From Montifringilla adamsi (Eukaryota; Chordata; Aves; Passeriformes; Passeridae): a stretch of DNA of 64,000 nt. A program made the translations under genes and the position numbers. The first letter of the stretch is position 1. Each line of letters begins with the position of its first letter. The stretch covers positions 6,313,784-6,377,783 of the forward strand of contig JAGGNK010006559.1 of NCBI GenBank assembly GCA_017590115.1, given 5' to 3'. The notes below the pieces were generated by a model that saw only the letters and a program-made list of their open reading frames with translations, did not search any database and was not told where the DNA came from. Below, in pieces: positions 1-12,900 of the stretch.

Positions 1-3000
1 CTCAGGAAATTATAACGGATTTGCTGACCTTTTGGGTAACAGTGAAATGCACTAGTGTGCCCCTCACAAACAACTATTTCATTAAAAGATACGAAGTACT
101 TAACATAAGGAGTTGTTAACAAGGCTTTAAATTCATCATTTCCTGATGAAACTGCTTTTTTATTAATAAAACCTAATTTACTCTGTCAGCAAAAATAAGG
201 TCTGTAATACATTTATCCTTGAATTTTATTCAGCACGGTTCAAGGGGAGTTCTGTGGTAGCTAACGTGTTACATAGTTCCCTTGGTGTCCAAGATTGCAA
301 TCCTGTTTTTATAGTGCTTGTAGTCCTAGAAATTTCAGTCATTATTAGTGTTTGGATCGTGGTTGATTCCCTCTGACCCCCTTCAGTAGGTGGATTTATT
401 TGGATTCTGAAATTATCAGGAATCTCTTAAGAAAGCCCACAAAACAATTAAGTACTTTTCATAGTGTTGTGCAAATGTGACAAAGGGAAAAATTGTACTT
501 AAAAGTGATGAAACCAAGAGGCAGTTGATAAACTACGTGATACCACTTTCAGACACTCAGTGTGGAAAACTGAGAATTTGCCTCGTGGCAAAATTCTGGT
601 CTTGTACCCAGGTTCTTCAGCCATATTGCTCCTGCAGGTTGGCTTTCTTTTGTATTCTAATGTGTTTTGTTTAACTTGTCAAATGTGAAGTTGTTGGAGT
701 TTATTTAGGACTGGATAGGAAGAATTGAAACACAAGACACTTAAAAGCAACCCATTTGGAAGGTGGAACATGTTGCTGGTGTCCTCTTCATGTAACTCAT
801 ACATGTAATCACTGTTGGTGGCTCTAGTTCAGTGAAGATTATGGGAATCTGGAATTGGTGCCCTGTGAATAAATGTTTTTTAATTTTTTTTTTTTTTTCT
901 TGTAAGCAGTCATGTAGTTTAATAGCAACAGTTGAAGTTTCAAGTTCAAAAATTTGAAGCACTTTTATGGAAACTTCTTCTTCCTTAAGCCAGAGAAGCC
1001 AGTTTTGCAATTTTAGGTGACATGGATTTAAGTTGGTCTTGGATTGTGGTTGTTTTTTAAAAAAATTAAATTTAAAAGCCTTCTCCAAATGTTTAAATCA
1101 GTCATAAGACATGCTTCTGCAACACCTAATTGAAAATCAACACTAGTTGATTTGATGAGCTTTAGAAGATTAGTAGACAGTGTTCAGAATTTGAATTTCA
1201 TGTGATTCAGAAGTGTCTGATTAGCAATGCAAGATTCCAAAAATGCCTGAATATTCTAAATTAATACCCTTTATTGAAGGTCTTGCTTACAAGTGTGTGA
1301 AGTCCAGTTATGTTACCTTTGTAAACATCTCAAAATAATGAGCTAGCCTTTTCCTTTAGCAGACTAAAATAAAATTTGGAATGTGTCTGTGTGCAGTAAA
1401 TTTTCTTTTTGGTGGGTTGAGTTACTAGGAGAGATCAGTGTGACAGAGAATATTTCATTTCTGGTTGTTGATCTGCATCATAGTCTGGAATTGTCAGTGT
1501 ATAAAATCAGCTATCAGCTGGTGTATATTCAAATGACTTTTCATGGGAGGTAGAGAGCACTTCACTCAAGTATTGCTGCTTATTCTGAAATGCAGATTTC
1601 GACAACCTTTTAAATAATACAGAAATATTGCTGTAGGTTATTTTGTAATCATTACACTTCTATTGGTAACACTGAAAGCCATGGGATATGTGTTGCTGCA
1701 AATCGAGAAGGTGGAATTTAAAGGCAAAAATAGCTCAATGTTAAATGCATCCCCTGCCCTCAAGGTCTGTTGCCACAATTGGCCTAGGATGCCTTTTGGT
1801 GCAGGCAGAGTTCGAAGTCCTCAAATGTGATCTTACTGCCTTACTTGTGTGTATCTTGATTATGTCAAATTTTATGCCTGTTTTCACTCTCTTCAAAGTA
1901 CCAGTAAATTTTTGATGTCCCAATTTTCTAAGATAGGTTTGAAAAAAAAGGTGATTGGGATGTCAATTTTCTGCTATCTTCATTCAGGAACATTTTTGAA
2001 ACTAAAAGAGTGGGAGTGTAGAGGAGGGAAAACTGGTTGTAAGTGATTACTAATATAGTTGTGACTTTCTGATACTTTGAAATGGTTCCATTTAAGTTAA
2101 TATTTTTACTGGCTGAGAATTGCATAATGGCAGTAAAATGACTCAGTATTCAACATGTAGTCTGACATTTTTTTCTTTTAAATACAAGAGCAATTCTTGG
2201 CATTGTTTGCTCTTGCTATATGTATACTTCTATCCATTGTTTCATGGCTCAAATGTAGTATTTATTAGTATTTTAATTTCTTTACATTATATGTATTAAC
2301 GAAAATCGAAGCAAAGGATGATTTGTGGGAAGGAAGAAAAAGAAGGATAATGTATTTTACCTGGTGTTGCTTATTAGTTGGTTATTATGTTATACAGTCG
2401 TCTCTACCACTGTGCTAGACTGCATTTAAAACTGCCTTATAAAAAGGGAGTTATATTGATCTGTGAAGTCAGGTGTGTTACAGTGTTAGATTATATTTTG
2501 GCAGAACTAGTTTGTCATTTGTTTTAAGATTCAGTAATGGAATATTTTCTTGTGGTGATAGAGGTATACAGCAATGAAGATTTAGGAGTTTTGTCCTTTA
2601 CCTGAAAATTATAGGGCTCTGTTTTGATTAGTATTGCTGTTGCTTCACTAAACAGTGAAACACTATCTGAACCTCACATCTTGTCCTTCTAGCGTGTACC
2701 AATGACTGGTATAAAAGCGTCACCTTTGCATTGTAATTACTATAAAGTGCTTATTCATTCTGCTTGTTGATAGCATAAGCAGGTGTTCTAGATCACCACA
2801 AGACATTTTTATTAATATTATAAAGACATTCTGTATTATGCATGAACAGTGTGCTGTTGCTCAAGGCCAGGTTGAAAAGTAGAAAGTTTGAGAGGATTGA
2901 GAGGAGCTGTTTTATTGCATCAGTAAATATATCTGAATATTTAGTGCACCTACTGTCCATTGTGGAAATATAAATTGTTCCTGTTTTGACCTGACCATGG

Positions 3001-3904
3001 TTTGTGAACATTTTACTTTCTTCGTCTTTGGGAGGTGTTTGTTAACCAGATCTTTGTGACTATCAGTCACTGAAGGGTTTTACATACTTCCCTTATAAGC
3101 CATGAATTCAAATAGAAAAGGTTTCTGAAGAGAACTTACTGTATTAAAAGTGGAAAAACCAACCCTGACTAATTAGATAAGTATTACACTTTCCAGTTTG
3201 GAAGTTGTCAGTTTACAAGGCTTGTGGTGTCAGATGAACTTGATAAGTGAGTGTAAGCTAATTTCTTTAAAAAGAAAAAAATCAGCAAAATGACTCTACT
3301 AAGATAATTTCTGATGTGATATTTTTGAAAATAAAAATGCATAAACACAAGTTAGAATTTTACTACTGACTTTGTTTTTTCTTAGGATGGTAAGACTTTA
3401 CTTGGGGCATGGTTATCTTGGCTTCTAGCTTCTTTTGCCTTTTAGTGTTGTTTTGGATTGTATAAAGTTATTTCCTGTCATTTAAAATTGTTTAGCAATG
3501 TAGATATCGTATTTCATTTTAGTATTTGAATGTATTTAGAAATAGATAGTTATGTAAAAGAAAACAGGTATTTTCAGCTTATTCCTATATGAGCAGGGTC
3601 TTGTGAATTAAGATAGTTTGCTGAATATTATCCTGCTGTAGGACTTCATATGTTTAATTAAGCATGGAAGAGGAAGAAAATACGTGTTTGCATGAAATTT
3701 ATAAAGATAGTCAAATCAGAACTTTTCTGCCCTTTGTTTGTCAAAATGTGGTCTTGGATTAAAATCTTCTGACACTTCAGTGCTTGAATTGGTCTGGCCT
3801 CAATAGTAAGCAAAGCCTTAGAGGAAAGAATGAAGACGTTGAGGTAGATGGAACATGGAATAAAATGCAGTGTCCCAGGTAGAATGTGGCAGTCTGATCT
3901 GAGA

Positions 3905-4490
3905 CCTTCTCTATCTGTGATGCTGGGGATTGCCCTGACCCATGTGCAGGACCTTGTACTTGGCCTTGCTGACCCTCATGAGATTCCCATGGGGGCACCT
4001 TTCCCTCCTGTCAAAGTCCCAGTGGATGGCATCCCTTCCCTCCAGTGAATCCACTGCATCGCTCACTTGGTGTCACTTGGTGCAGACTTGCCAAGGGTGA
4101 TGTCACTTCCACTGTCAGTGTCATTGATGAAGACACTGAGTAATACTAGTCCCAGTATGCATCCCTGGGGAATACGGATACCTGTTGTTGCTGGTCTTCA
4201 CTTGCATGTTCTGGCATTGACTGGAGCTCTTTGGACAAACCACCCAGACAGTTCCTTGTGCATCTAACAGTCTATGCATCAAATCCATCACTCTCTAATT
4301 TAGGGGTAAGAATGTTGGGGATGTCCAGGTAGGTGACATATGTAGCTCTTCCCTTGTCCATTGATGTCCACCGTAGAAGGCCGCTAGATAGTCAGGCCTG
4401 ATTTGACCATGCTAAAGCCATGTTGGCTGTCACTAGCTACTTGTCTTCAATACATTTTGATATATTTTTGAGGAAAGTCTGATCCAATAT
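3905..4490 (-). mobile_element. CR1 LINE fragment, reverse-transcriptase region, antisense
   Basis: The + strand reads as the complement of the CR1 ORF2 segment around the RT active site. Recognisable pieces include GATGGCATCCCTTCCCTCCAG, the region complementary to the FADD-box, CATCCCTGGGGAA, ATCAAATCCATCACTCTC, TAGAAGGCCGC and AAGCCATGTTGGCTGTCAC. The frame is broken by substitutions and deletions, so it is an old dead copy. Ends are approximate. Confidence 0.8.
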
Positions 4491-4839
4491 TCATTAATGA
4501 CCTTGGTATGGGTGGGAGTGTGCTAGTACAGCTCACGGGTAATGCAAGGTTAGGAGATGTGATGAATGCAAAAACAAAATTGGATGTGTGCTAATAATAA
4601 AACATTTTCTTAGAAGTGGTGAAAAAGAAGTAAAACTAGCGATGAGTACTTAATCATGGGTTTATTGTGAACGTGACAAGTCATGAAATGGGGCAAATAC
4701 AGGACTGTAATTTTGTAGTGAGGAAAGTATTAATGTCAAGGTTTTTGACTTTGATGAAGCTTCATCTGAATGCATCCCTGGCAACACCTAGTCAGATAAA
4801 ATGAACCCAAATGGGAATGATGCAAAGACAGCTTTATTA

Positions 4840-5060
4840 ACACAAGTGAAGTAGAAGGAGAATAGCTTTAGCTTGTTAATCTTAGCAAAATGAAGACTGA
4901 AAGGGGATCTGATTGCTATCTATAAATACATCAGTAAGGTAAGCACTGGGGAAAAGAAAATCTATCTAGACTAAAGGATAGACTTGGTGGAAAAATGAAT
5001 TTGCTTCAAGTGGCTATGAATGTATTTAGATCATTAGAAACTTAGCTGAATCTGAATCAT
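4840..5060 (+). mobile_element. Old CR1/L3-like LINE remnant, sense
   Basis: The stretch around CTTAGCAAAATGAAGACTGA, GGATCTGATTGCTATCTATAA and ATACATCAGTAAGGTAA resembles the 3' coding end of old amniote CR1/L3-type elements, more diverged than the other CR1 copies here. It lies head-on against the antisense CR1 to its left. The upstream limit is unclear and may reach about 4500. Confidence 0.45.
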
Positions 5061-5296
5061 GTCAGTCTGAACCAACCTTCTAAAAATTGTGGGCAAAAAT
5101 AGTTTTAAATTAATCAGATACCATCTTAAAAATTATTAGTTTCATGTGGACTTCAGAAAGCTTCTCCTAGGTAATGAGTTTACAATGCTCTTGATAGTTT
5201 GGTATGACATTAATGGTATACAATTATGTACTTAAGCTAGAGGAGGTATTTGTGTTACATTCCAAGACATTAGAATAGCTTGACTGAGATATGTTT

Positions 5297-5382
5297 AATT
5301 TTTAAATTTTCTTCCTTTGTAAAAAGGAAAAAATTTCCTTTGAAAAAATTTCCTTTGTAAAAAGGAAAAAAATTTAAAAATT
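5297..5382. repeat. 86-bp imperfect palindrome in VAPA intron 1
   Basis: Pairing position i with 10679-i gives near-complete complementarity over both 43-base arms, apart from mismatches at 5311/5368, 5319/5360, 5322/5357, an A:A bulge at 5331-5333 and the central four bases. The arms start AATTTTTAAATTTT and end with its complement. The inner part also contains the self-complementary unit CCTTTGTAAAAAGG twice. Confidence 0.85.
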
Positions 5383-8300
5383 ATATACGTGGAACTAACT
5401 GCTCTGTATGTGAAATAAACCTAGTAATTATAGTCTGTAGGGATATGATTTAATTTAACATGTTATCATGTTTAACACTATGGTGCTAATAAGGCCAGTA
5501 AACATAGTGGACCAACTGAAAGTAAAAACTGTTTGGTTTTTTAGTTTGAATGTCCACTAGCCATCTACCAGGCACGTTCTGTGTTACAGCTCAGGTTGGA
5601 ACTCCAGCTGCTTCTGTAGCTGTGACCTGACTGGTCCTGAGAAGTGCGACTGCATTAGCTCAGCTCAGTACTGGGATTTGAACTTGATGAGGAAGGGGAG
5701 TTTGTGGTCCTGCCTGATCGACAAGACCGACTAAATGCAACTTCTGCTTGAAGCAGGTGTTTGTTTACCCGAGTGACTGTAGGAAATGGTTGTGCTTGGC
5801 TTTCATGGCTTGGGAAACGGAGACCTGTGGCCTGTGCTTCCAGAGACTGACAAGTCACCCTGAAATTGCAGTGATCTGTTGGTGTGTTCAGGAGGCAGTC
5901 CAGTGTCAGCTAGACCAGTCTGTAGGAGATTTTAATGTCTGATACACAAGTCTGTTTTGACCGGGCTCTGTGTTAAGGGCTGAGGTTGGATACCATGTAG
6001 CAGTCCAACAGCTAAAACTGTTTGTTTGGGGTTTTTTTTTAAAGAATTGTCTGGGCTATTGCCCATGGTGGGAGACTTTTGAATTTAATTGGTTCTTGAA
6101 GTTACTTCGTCACACTGTTGGAATACTGCTTGCAAGGAAACCAGAGAAAACTGCAAGAGCTTTGGTGGTCTGTTCAAGGTTTGTGTCTGGCCTCTGATAC
6201 CCAGCTCTTGGAGCACATTGGGAAAAGTGCAAGGCAAGAACTTTTGGTCAGGTCTTCTGTGGGAAGACTGATTTTCTATGTGTCACTACAGCTGTCATCT
6301 GAGATGATTACAAGTGTTCTGATTACTGCTATACAGTTTGAAGAGTATCTTGTATGTTGTTGCAATGCAGATCAGTTAGGTGTATCCAATGGGAGATTTT
6401 TTTATATGATGATGCATATGGATTTTAAGTTGCTGGATATTTGAATATTTTAAGCAGCACATCTGGGTTTTTCAGCATCACTGAAACCATTGGTAAGCTA
6501 TAGCAGGTTAAATACAAAGCAAGCTTAAAAGGAAAAAGGAAAGGAAAAAGTTACTTGTTTATTTAATTCTGTTGATCAAATATGCTAATATTCTGGAAAT
6601 CAGGAACCTCTGTGAATATCAAACTCATTAGTTATCCTACCTTATGCAAGCAAAGAGAATAGCTGCTCCAGCAGGAAAGGTTTATAGCATAGCCCTTACT
6701 GAACTAAATCTATACTGAAAGATTGCATGTATATATTAGTTGCTTCAGGACTTTGGGGGGATAATTTGATGGTTTAAATGTTCAATTTAAGCACCATTAA
6801 AATATTTCTACTGTTCTTGTTATTTCAGCAATGCTTTGGTAGAATAATACTTTATGATTAGATCCTGAAGATTTTGTTCTAGTAGAAATAAGAGCTACCA
6901 ATTTTAGTATGTTCTTAATATGTCTCTGGCAAGAATAACAGTGTAATCAAGCAAAGCTAAATTGCGAGTAAGAAATTCACGATATTATGGAGGTTAAGTT
7001 TAAGGTACAAGCATCCCTTTGATGTTAGTAACCAGATTGTCCTTTAGTAATGGCAGTCTTTCAATAGGAAAAATATCAAGAATAGACATATATGACTGAC
7101 TTGGGCCTAGACTGCTAGATTTTAAGGCTTAAGCTAAATACCAGCAGTAATATCTTTGGGTGAAGTTATTCTGTGTTTTACCATCTTATAACTAGTGGTG
7201 TTTTGTTGTTGTTAAGGCTAAAGAAACGTTGCCCATATTTAACATTAAATACACAACGGTCTACATTTAGTTTGTATTTTATCTACTATATAAAGAAAAT
7301 AATGCTCTCTTGATCGGAATTCCTGGTAATGATCTGTGGTTGTACTTTACCCTTGAGATAGATAGGTGCTTACTGCATTTTTACTGTGGTTTCTTGGCTG
7401 CTGACAACATTTCAGTCACAAAGCTGGGGTGAATAAGAAGTTTTGATCCAGAAAAAACATGTAAGGAAATGTTTTGTCTGCTTTGAAAAGTCACTGTGTT
7501 GTATTTTTGTCTTTCTCCGTCAGAATGACAGGCAAAAGGTTTCAGCTCCCCTTTCTCTTACACCAGCCCCTAGTAAAGTGTGCGTGCCAGCATCTGCACA
7601 AGCACCTCTAACAAACTATGTAGCCGTATGCAGGCTCTGCCCCTTTGATGGAGGAAGATGAGCTATTTTAGGATTAAAAATGGGCATTGTCTCAGCATTT
7701 TTTAGAAAGAAAAATCTATGATAGGCACATCAGCAGCATGAATGCTGACAGCATGTCATCGTGGGGAGCTCAGATAAAATCTGATGTTACCCCTTGTAAA
7801 CAGTGGTAGCCTAGAATCAGCCCTCAGGAATTGTGGACATTGAGGTGTGTCAGCTTTCTTATAAAGCCTGTTTTGCATTCTATATTTTACTGCAGGTTGA
7901 TGATAAAACATAACTGTTTCTCAAGTGCCAGGGTAGAATAAGAAGTGAAAGATTCTGTAATGCTGTTCTAATATATGAATATCTTCCTGAGAGCCATGGT
8001 TATTTGTAGGTATAATTAATCTCTCACCTTCATCCACTGATTATTCCTGATCATTCATATTCATGTTTAAGTATTAATCCATGAAACCTAAGTTATTATG
8101 CTTCATAGACCATGAATAATTTTAATGTAGGTGATTTGTTAGAGTTGGGATTTTTCTTCTAGTTGGCAAAGGTATTTGAATGGTCATGGTTCTAGTATTT
8201 CAAGAGGAAGGAGTTATTTATGTTCGGTGGCAATGTATATTACATATTTTCTTCAGATTTTTTTCATAGAGGTCTGAATATTAATTTCTTAAGACGAATT

Positions 8301-8559
8301 TGTGGAAATAAATTCCACTCACTTTTGTGTCAGCTGTGTCACCTATGCTTTTTTCAGAAAGGACTATCAAATTCGATTTTGAGCAGTAAAGTGCTTTGTG
8401 TATATTTTAAGATTGATTTTCTTATCTGGTAGTCAAGGTAGTTTTGACTTGCTACAGAACACAAGTATTTCTCATTTTTAGACATCTTCCTTCAGTACCT
8501 CTGGTGGAAGATGATCTGGTCAAGGAATACTTTAGTAAGCTAGACATAGTAAGTCCAAG

Positions 8560-9385
8560 GACTCTGGTGCAATGCACACGTGAGTGCTGAGGGAGCTGGC
8601 AGGTGGACAGACAAGCTGACAGGAACCTTGCGAAGTTCAACAAAAAGTGCAAAGTCCTGCAGCTGGGGAGGAAACAGCCATCCAAGCAGCAGTGCAGGTT
8701 GGGATCTGACCAGCTGGGAAAGCAGCTTTGCAGAAATGGCTCTGGGCATCCTGCTGGCCACCAAGTTGATCATGAGCCTGCAATGTGCCCTTGCTACAAA
8801 GAAGACCAGTGGTGTCCCAGGCTGCATTAGGAGGAATGTTGCCAGCAGGTTGAGGGAGGTGATCCTTCCCCTCTGCTCAGCACTGGTGAGGCCACAGCTG
8901 GAGTGCTGGGTCCAGTTCTGGGCTCCCCAGTACAGGACAGACAGTGGCACCATGGAGAGAGTCCAGAGAAGGGCCATGAAGATGATGAACTGGAGCATCT
9001 CGCTTTGAGGAAAGGCTGAGAGAGCTGTGGCTACTCCAGGCTGGCAAACTGGAAGCTTGGGAGAATCTTACTGATGTATGAAATACCTGAAGGGAAGGTG
9101 CAAAGATGATGGAGATGGGTGCCCATGAGCAGACCAGAGGAATTGGACATACCTTGGAACACAGATGCTTCCCTCTAAATGTGAGAAAACACATTTTTAC
9201 TCTGAGGTTGACCAGCTAGTGGCACAGGTTGTCCAAGGGGCATCCTTGCATGTATTCAGAAGTTTTCTGGCTATGGTGCTGGGCAGCTGGCTCTTGGTAT
9301 CCCTGCTTGAGCAGGGAGTTTGGGCCAGATGACCTCTAGAGGTCCTTTCCAGCCACAACCATTTTGTGATTGCTGTGTCAAATGA
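8560..9385 (+). mobile_element. CR1 LINE, 5'-truncated, sense
   Basis: This is the C-terminal part of CR1 ORF2 plus the 3' tail. Readable protein pieces include [20 protein letters not shown] and [13 protein letters not shown]. The DNA ends with the CR1 signature GGGCCAGATGACCTCTAGAGG, TCCTTTCCAGCC and a degenerate 3' repeat (TTTTGTGATTGCTGTG). Internal small deletions break the frame. The 5' limit is uncertain by tens of bases. Confidence 0.9.
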
Positions 9386-9838
9386 TGGGAAAGAAGAAAC
9401 AATTCTATTTTGGCCTAATTAAAAAATTCCATATAACATCATACAAATATAGATTACGTGGAGCTTTCTTAATTTAACTTACTCTTTCTTTAGTCCATTG
9501 TTATATTTGATTCTGTCAGAATGAGTTGCTGGAGATCTTACTCTGTTCCTCTCAGGTCTATTTGAAAAGTCAGTTTACTTGGTCTCAAAATCTGTCTTGC
9601 TTGGTTTACAATATCGCTGTTAGTTTTTATTCTGCTGACTTGAGCTCATTTCTCATATAGGGCTCAAACTGTCAAATGCAGTAAATGAATTTTCTTTTTC
9701 TGCCCAACCTAATTGTATTGTGCACCCAAAGAAAACTGCTCTGAGTTTGTTTTAGTTAAGCTGCATTGAAGTGTTCTGTATGTTTCAAGTGCTCTTGGAA
9801 ATTCAAAGGTGATGCAGCAGCTTTTGCAAAACAGCATT

Positions 9839-9962
9839 CCACTTAAAGCATATAATCCCCATATTTTTAAAGTTAATACTCTAACACATTTTAAGGAGTT
9901 CCACTTAAAACATATAATCCCCATATTTTTAAAGTTAATACTCTAACACATTTTAAGGAGTT
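9839..9962 (+). repeat. 62-bp tandem duplication
   Basis: Two adjacent copies, 9839-9900 and 9901-9962, begin CCACTTAAAGCATATAATCC and CCACTTAAAACATATAATCC. By eye they differ at a single base (G/A at the tenth position), so the duplication is young. The unit is AT-rich and does not match a mobile element I know. Confidence 0.95.
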
Positions 9963-12900
9963 TGAATTCCCTTTGCCAGTCTGTGTATGTTTTTTATGTG
10001 TACTTACATTCAACCACATCTAAAAACAATGTATCACTTTGCTGTGTCAATTTACAGCTTAAATAAATGTTAATTCAGTGCATGAACTAGAATGTTTTCT
10101 GGCAGAGTCGGCTTAGATAATGACTTTTGTGGCAGCTACAGTTCATTGTCTTAAATTGAAGAGGGTGATAATGCTTAACACTTAAGCTCTTTCATAAAAT
10201 GCTGTTGATTTTGTTAAATAATGCATGCTCATTTTTGTACAACTCTACAAGTGATCTGCCTTCTAATTATCAAAGATTTTGTGTAATTTAATAAAATTTT
10301 AATTTATTCTTTTCTAATTTTATGTAGAGGAGGTATTTTAAGACAGGCTTTTTGTGTACATTATGGCAGCCTTACTAAGGAATGGATCTTCTTGCTGACC
10401 AAACCTGTTCCCTTCTCAGAAGTGCTTTGTTTGCTCTGTACAGCTGGAGCTACTGACATGGGTCTCTCACCTTTGCCAGGGGTAGCAAGCCTGTGGAGGT
10501 TTATCTAAGCCCTTCCTTCCCATCTAGGAAGGCGTGTTCACATCATCTTTTCTTCCCTGATGTTTGACCATCTGAGATGGTAGAAAAATGGGTTTTGAAG
10601 CTGGGACAGTGAAGGAGACCTGAATCTGAAATGAGAATGACACCATTGATGAAAAAGATCTCTATACAGGCCTTACCTATCCAGTAATACGTATATTTTG
10701 GTTTTACTGCATTATAACTGGCAAGCTTGTGGCAAGCTGGGAAACTTGGCACTGTTTTAGCAGTAGAAACTGGCTCTGCAGAATTCGTGGCATTTCTTCC
10801 TGCCCACTAGTTGCTGTAGTCCAAGCTGTGTAGTTGCCAGAGGCAACCCCGGCATTAACGTTGTGTGGTGACTGCACTGCAAGATAGCTGAAATAGAAAC
10901 TCAGCACATGAAGTTTTTGGATAGGTCTGGTATTTCTGAGTGTTGATTAGGAAGAAGTCCTTTTCTAAGGTCTTCACAAGTCAAAGTGACAGGAAAACTT
11001 GTGGCATGAATTGTCACTGCTCCATTCAAAACCAATGGGAACAAACTGGCACTTTCACAACCTTCATTCCAGGAAGATGCTGTAATTGGTGTCTTGAATT
11101 TACACTACTAAGAGAGTTGTTGAACTTGCTGTCCCCTCTGAAGTAACTCTTGACTTCCAGAGGTTATTGGATTGAGATAACAGGTTTATAAAGCAGTGAC
11201 CTCTTGTCATTAGACATCATGTTACATTGGTATGTAGCCTGAGGATTTTGTTAGTTGAATTACCACAGCTTGTGTGTACAGTTAGACTTAAGCCTATCTG
11301 AGATTTAAATGCTTAAATAAAAATCTGTTTGGACCTGAGTGTCATGCAAGCAGCAGGTGAGATGCTATTTTTGAGATTATAATGCTGCCCTGGTGTAGCT
11401 GAATATTTACTAAGATGAAGTGGGTGTGCATTTGTCCATTTTGATGCATGAGCAGAATGTTTGTATCCATCTTTGCCTGTTCTTTTCCTTGTTTACATGC
11501 AGTCTGTGTAGTACAATCCAAATGTTTCTCCTTCGTGGTTCTTCTGCCCGTGCCCCACATTTTTCCTCAAGAACGGTTGTAGTTTAGGCTTTTGCACTTA
11601 GGCTGTTACTGCCAGCTTGTACTTCATTTCCCCACTCCTGCAAAGGTAGTGGTGCTTATGTTTGCGTAATAATGAGCTCTAGAATCTTCTTCAGGTGTTG
11701 CAGTTTCTTTTTTGAAGGGTATGTCATGCTAACTTATATATATATGTGGCTCCTCTGAAAGACACTAGATTTTTTTTTTCTGATTTACTATCCTTCTGTC
11801 TGTTCCTGTCTGTCCCTGCTCAGATCCATGCTGTTGGTTTGCCACTAAACTACCAAACAGCTGGGATCTGCAGGAACAGTGAAATTCAGTCATCTCTTCC
11901 TTTTGTGCACCAATTTGTTACCACCTATTTATTAAATCTGATGGTTGCAAGTCTTGAGAGTCTTTATACAGCTATTTTCTTTAAAGCTTTTAGAAATCAG
12001 GTAGAAGGTAAAGCTGTCATAAGCATCCTCTACCTTGAAAAAGATTTCAGTCACCTCTGAAAGAAATGTCTGTCTAAAAAATGTCCCTGAGCTAAAAGCT
12101 TTTTTTTTGTGAAGTATCCAGGAAATGCAAAGGAGGTCACTGCGTTCATGTACCTGGAAAAGAAAAGCAGATTTCTTTTAATTATCTGAGGTGTTGAAAC
12201 TGACAGTAAATAGTGGAGTAATTGGAAGAATATATTGAATCCTATCTCATTATTGCACACTTTAAATAGGCAGGCATGAGGAGACCTTTCATATCACAAA
12301 AGAAACAGAACATCTTTTATTTTGGTTTAAGAACCAGTTTATCATCAGTTTATAAATTCACTGTTGCTTTGTCTTGAAACAAGCTGGTTTTGAATAGTAT
12401 GTCTCCTTTTCTTGATGACTGTGCTTTTCAAAATGAGCCTCTGAACTGTGTATTTTTTTTTTCCTTTGTGCAGAATGTCCTCAGCAAAAGTGGTTGAGAA
12501 GATTGAGAAGTAGACCACCTCACGTTGCCTAGAGTTGCAATTAAAAAAAAAGTAACCCTCAAGTTTGAAAGCCAGATTCAAAGTATTGTTTGCCTCTGGG
12601 CACTGTAAAAGCAGTGGTTATTAGATGACTAATAGCTTAGGTGGTTGTTAGTAAAACTCCCAGAATAACTTCCTCAAAAATGTGTATGTAGCTTGAAAAA
12701 AATAAATGTTTGGTGTGTTATGAGTGTATCACCAGTCTTAGAATGAGAAGAGTATTCAGCTGCCTGGTTTTAATTCAGTTTGTGGCATGGGTGATGGGAA
12801 GTTTTTTTTGGATCTCCCTCTATAGGTAAAGACAACTGGATCATGCAAGAACCATCAAAAAGATAAGTGCCAGGAAACTTTCAAGTAATTTTGTAAATCT

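Noticed and set aside
5640..6444. Cluster of moderate open frames in VAPA intron 1 with slightly raised GC
   Set aside because: The frames overlap in several phases, none resembles a known protein, and no splice sites join them. Treated as intron.
8540..9194. Open frames of 100-150 codons on both strands
   Set aside because: All fall in a 5'-truncated, frame-broken CR1 copy. They are remnants of its ORF2 or the antisense, not a host gene.
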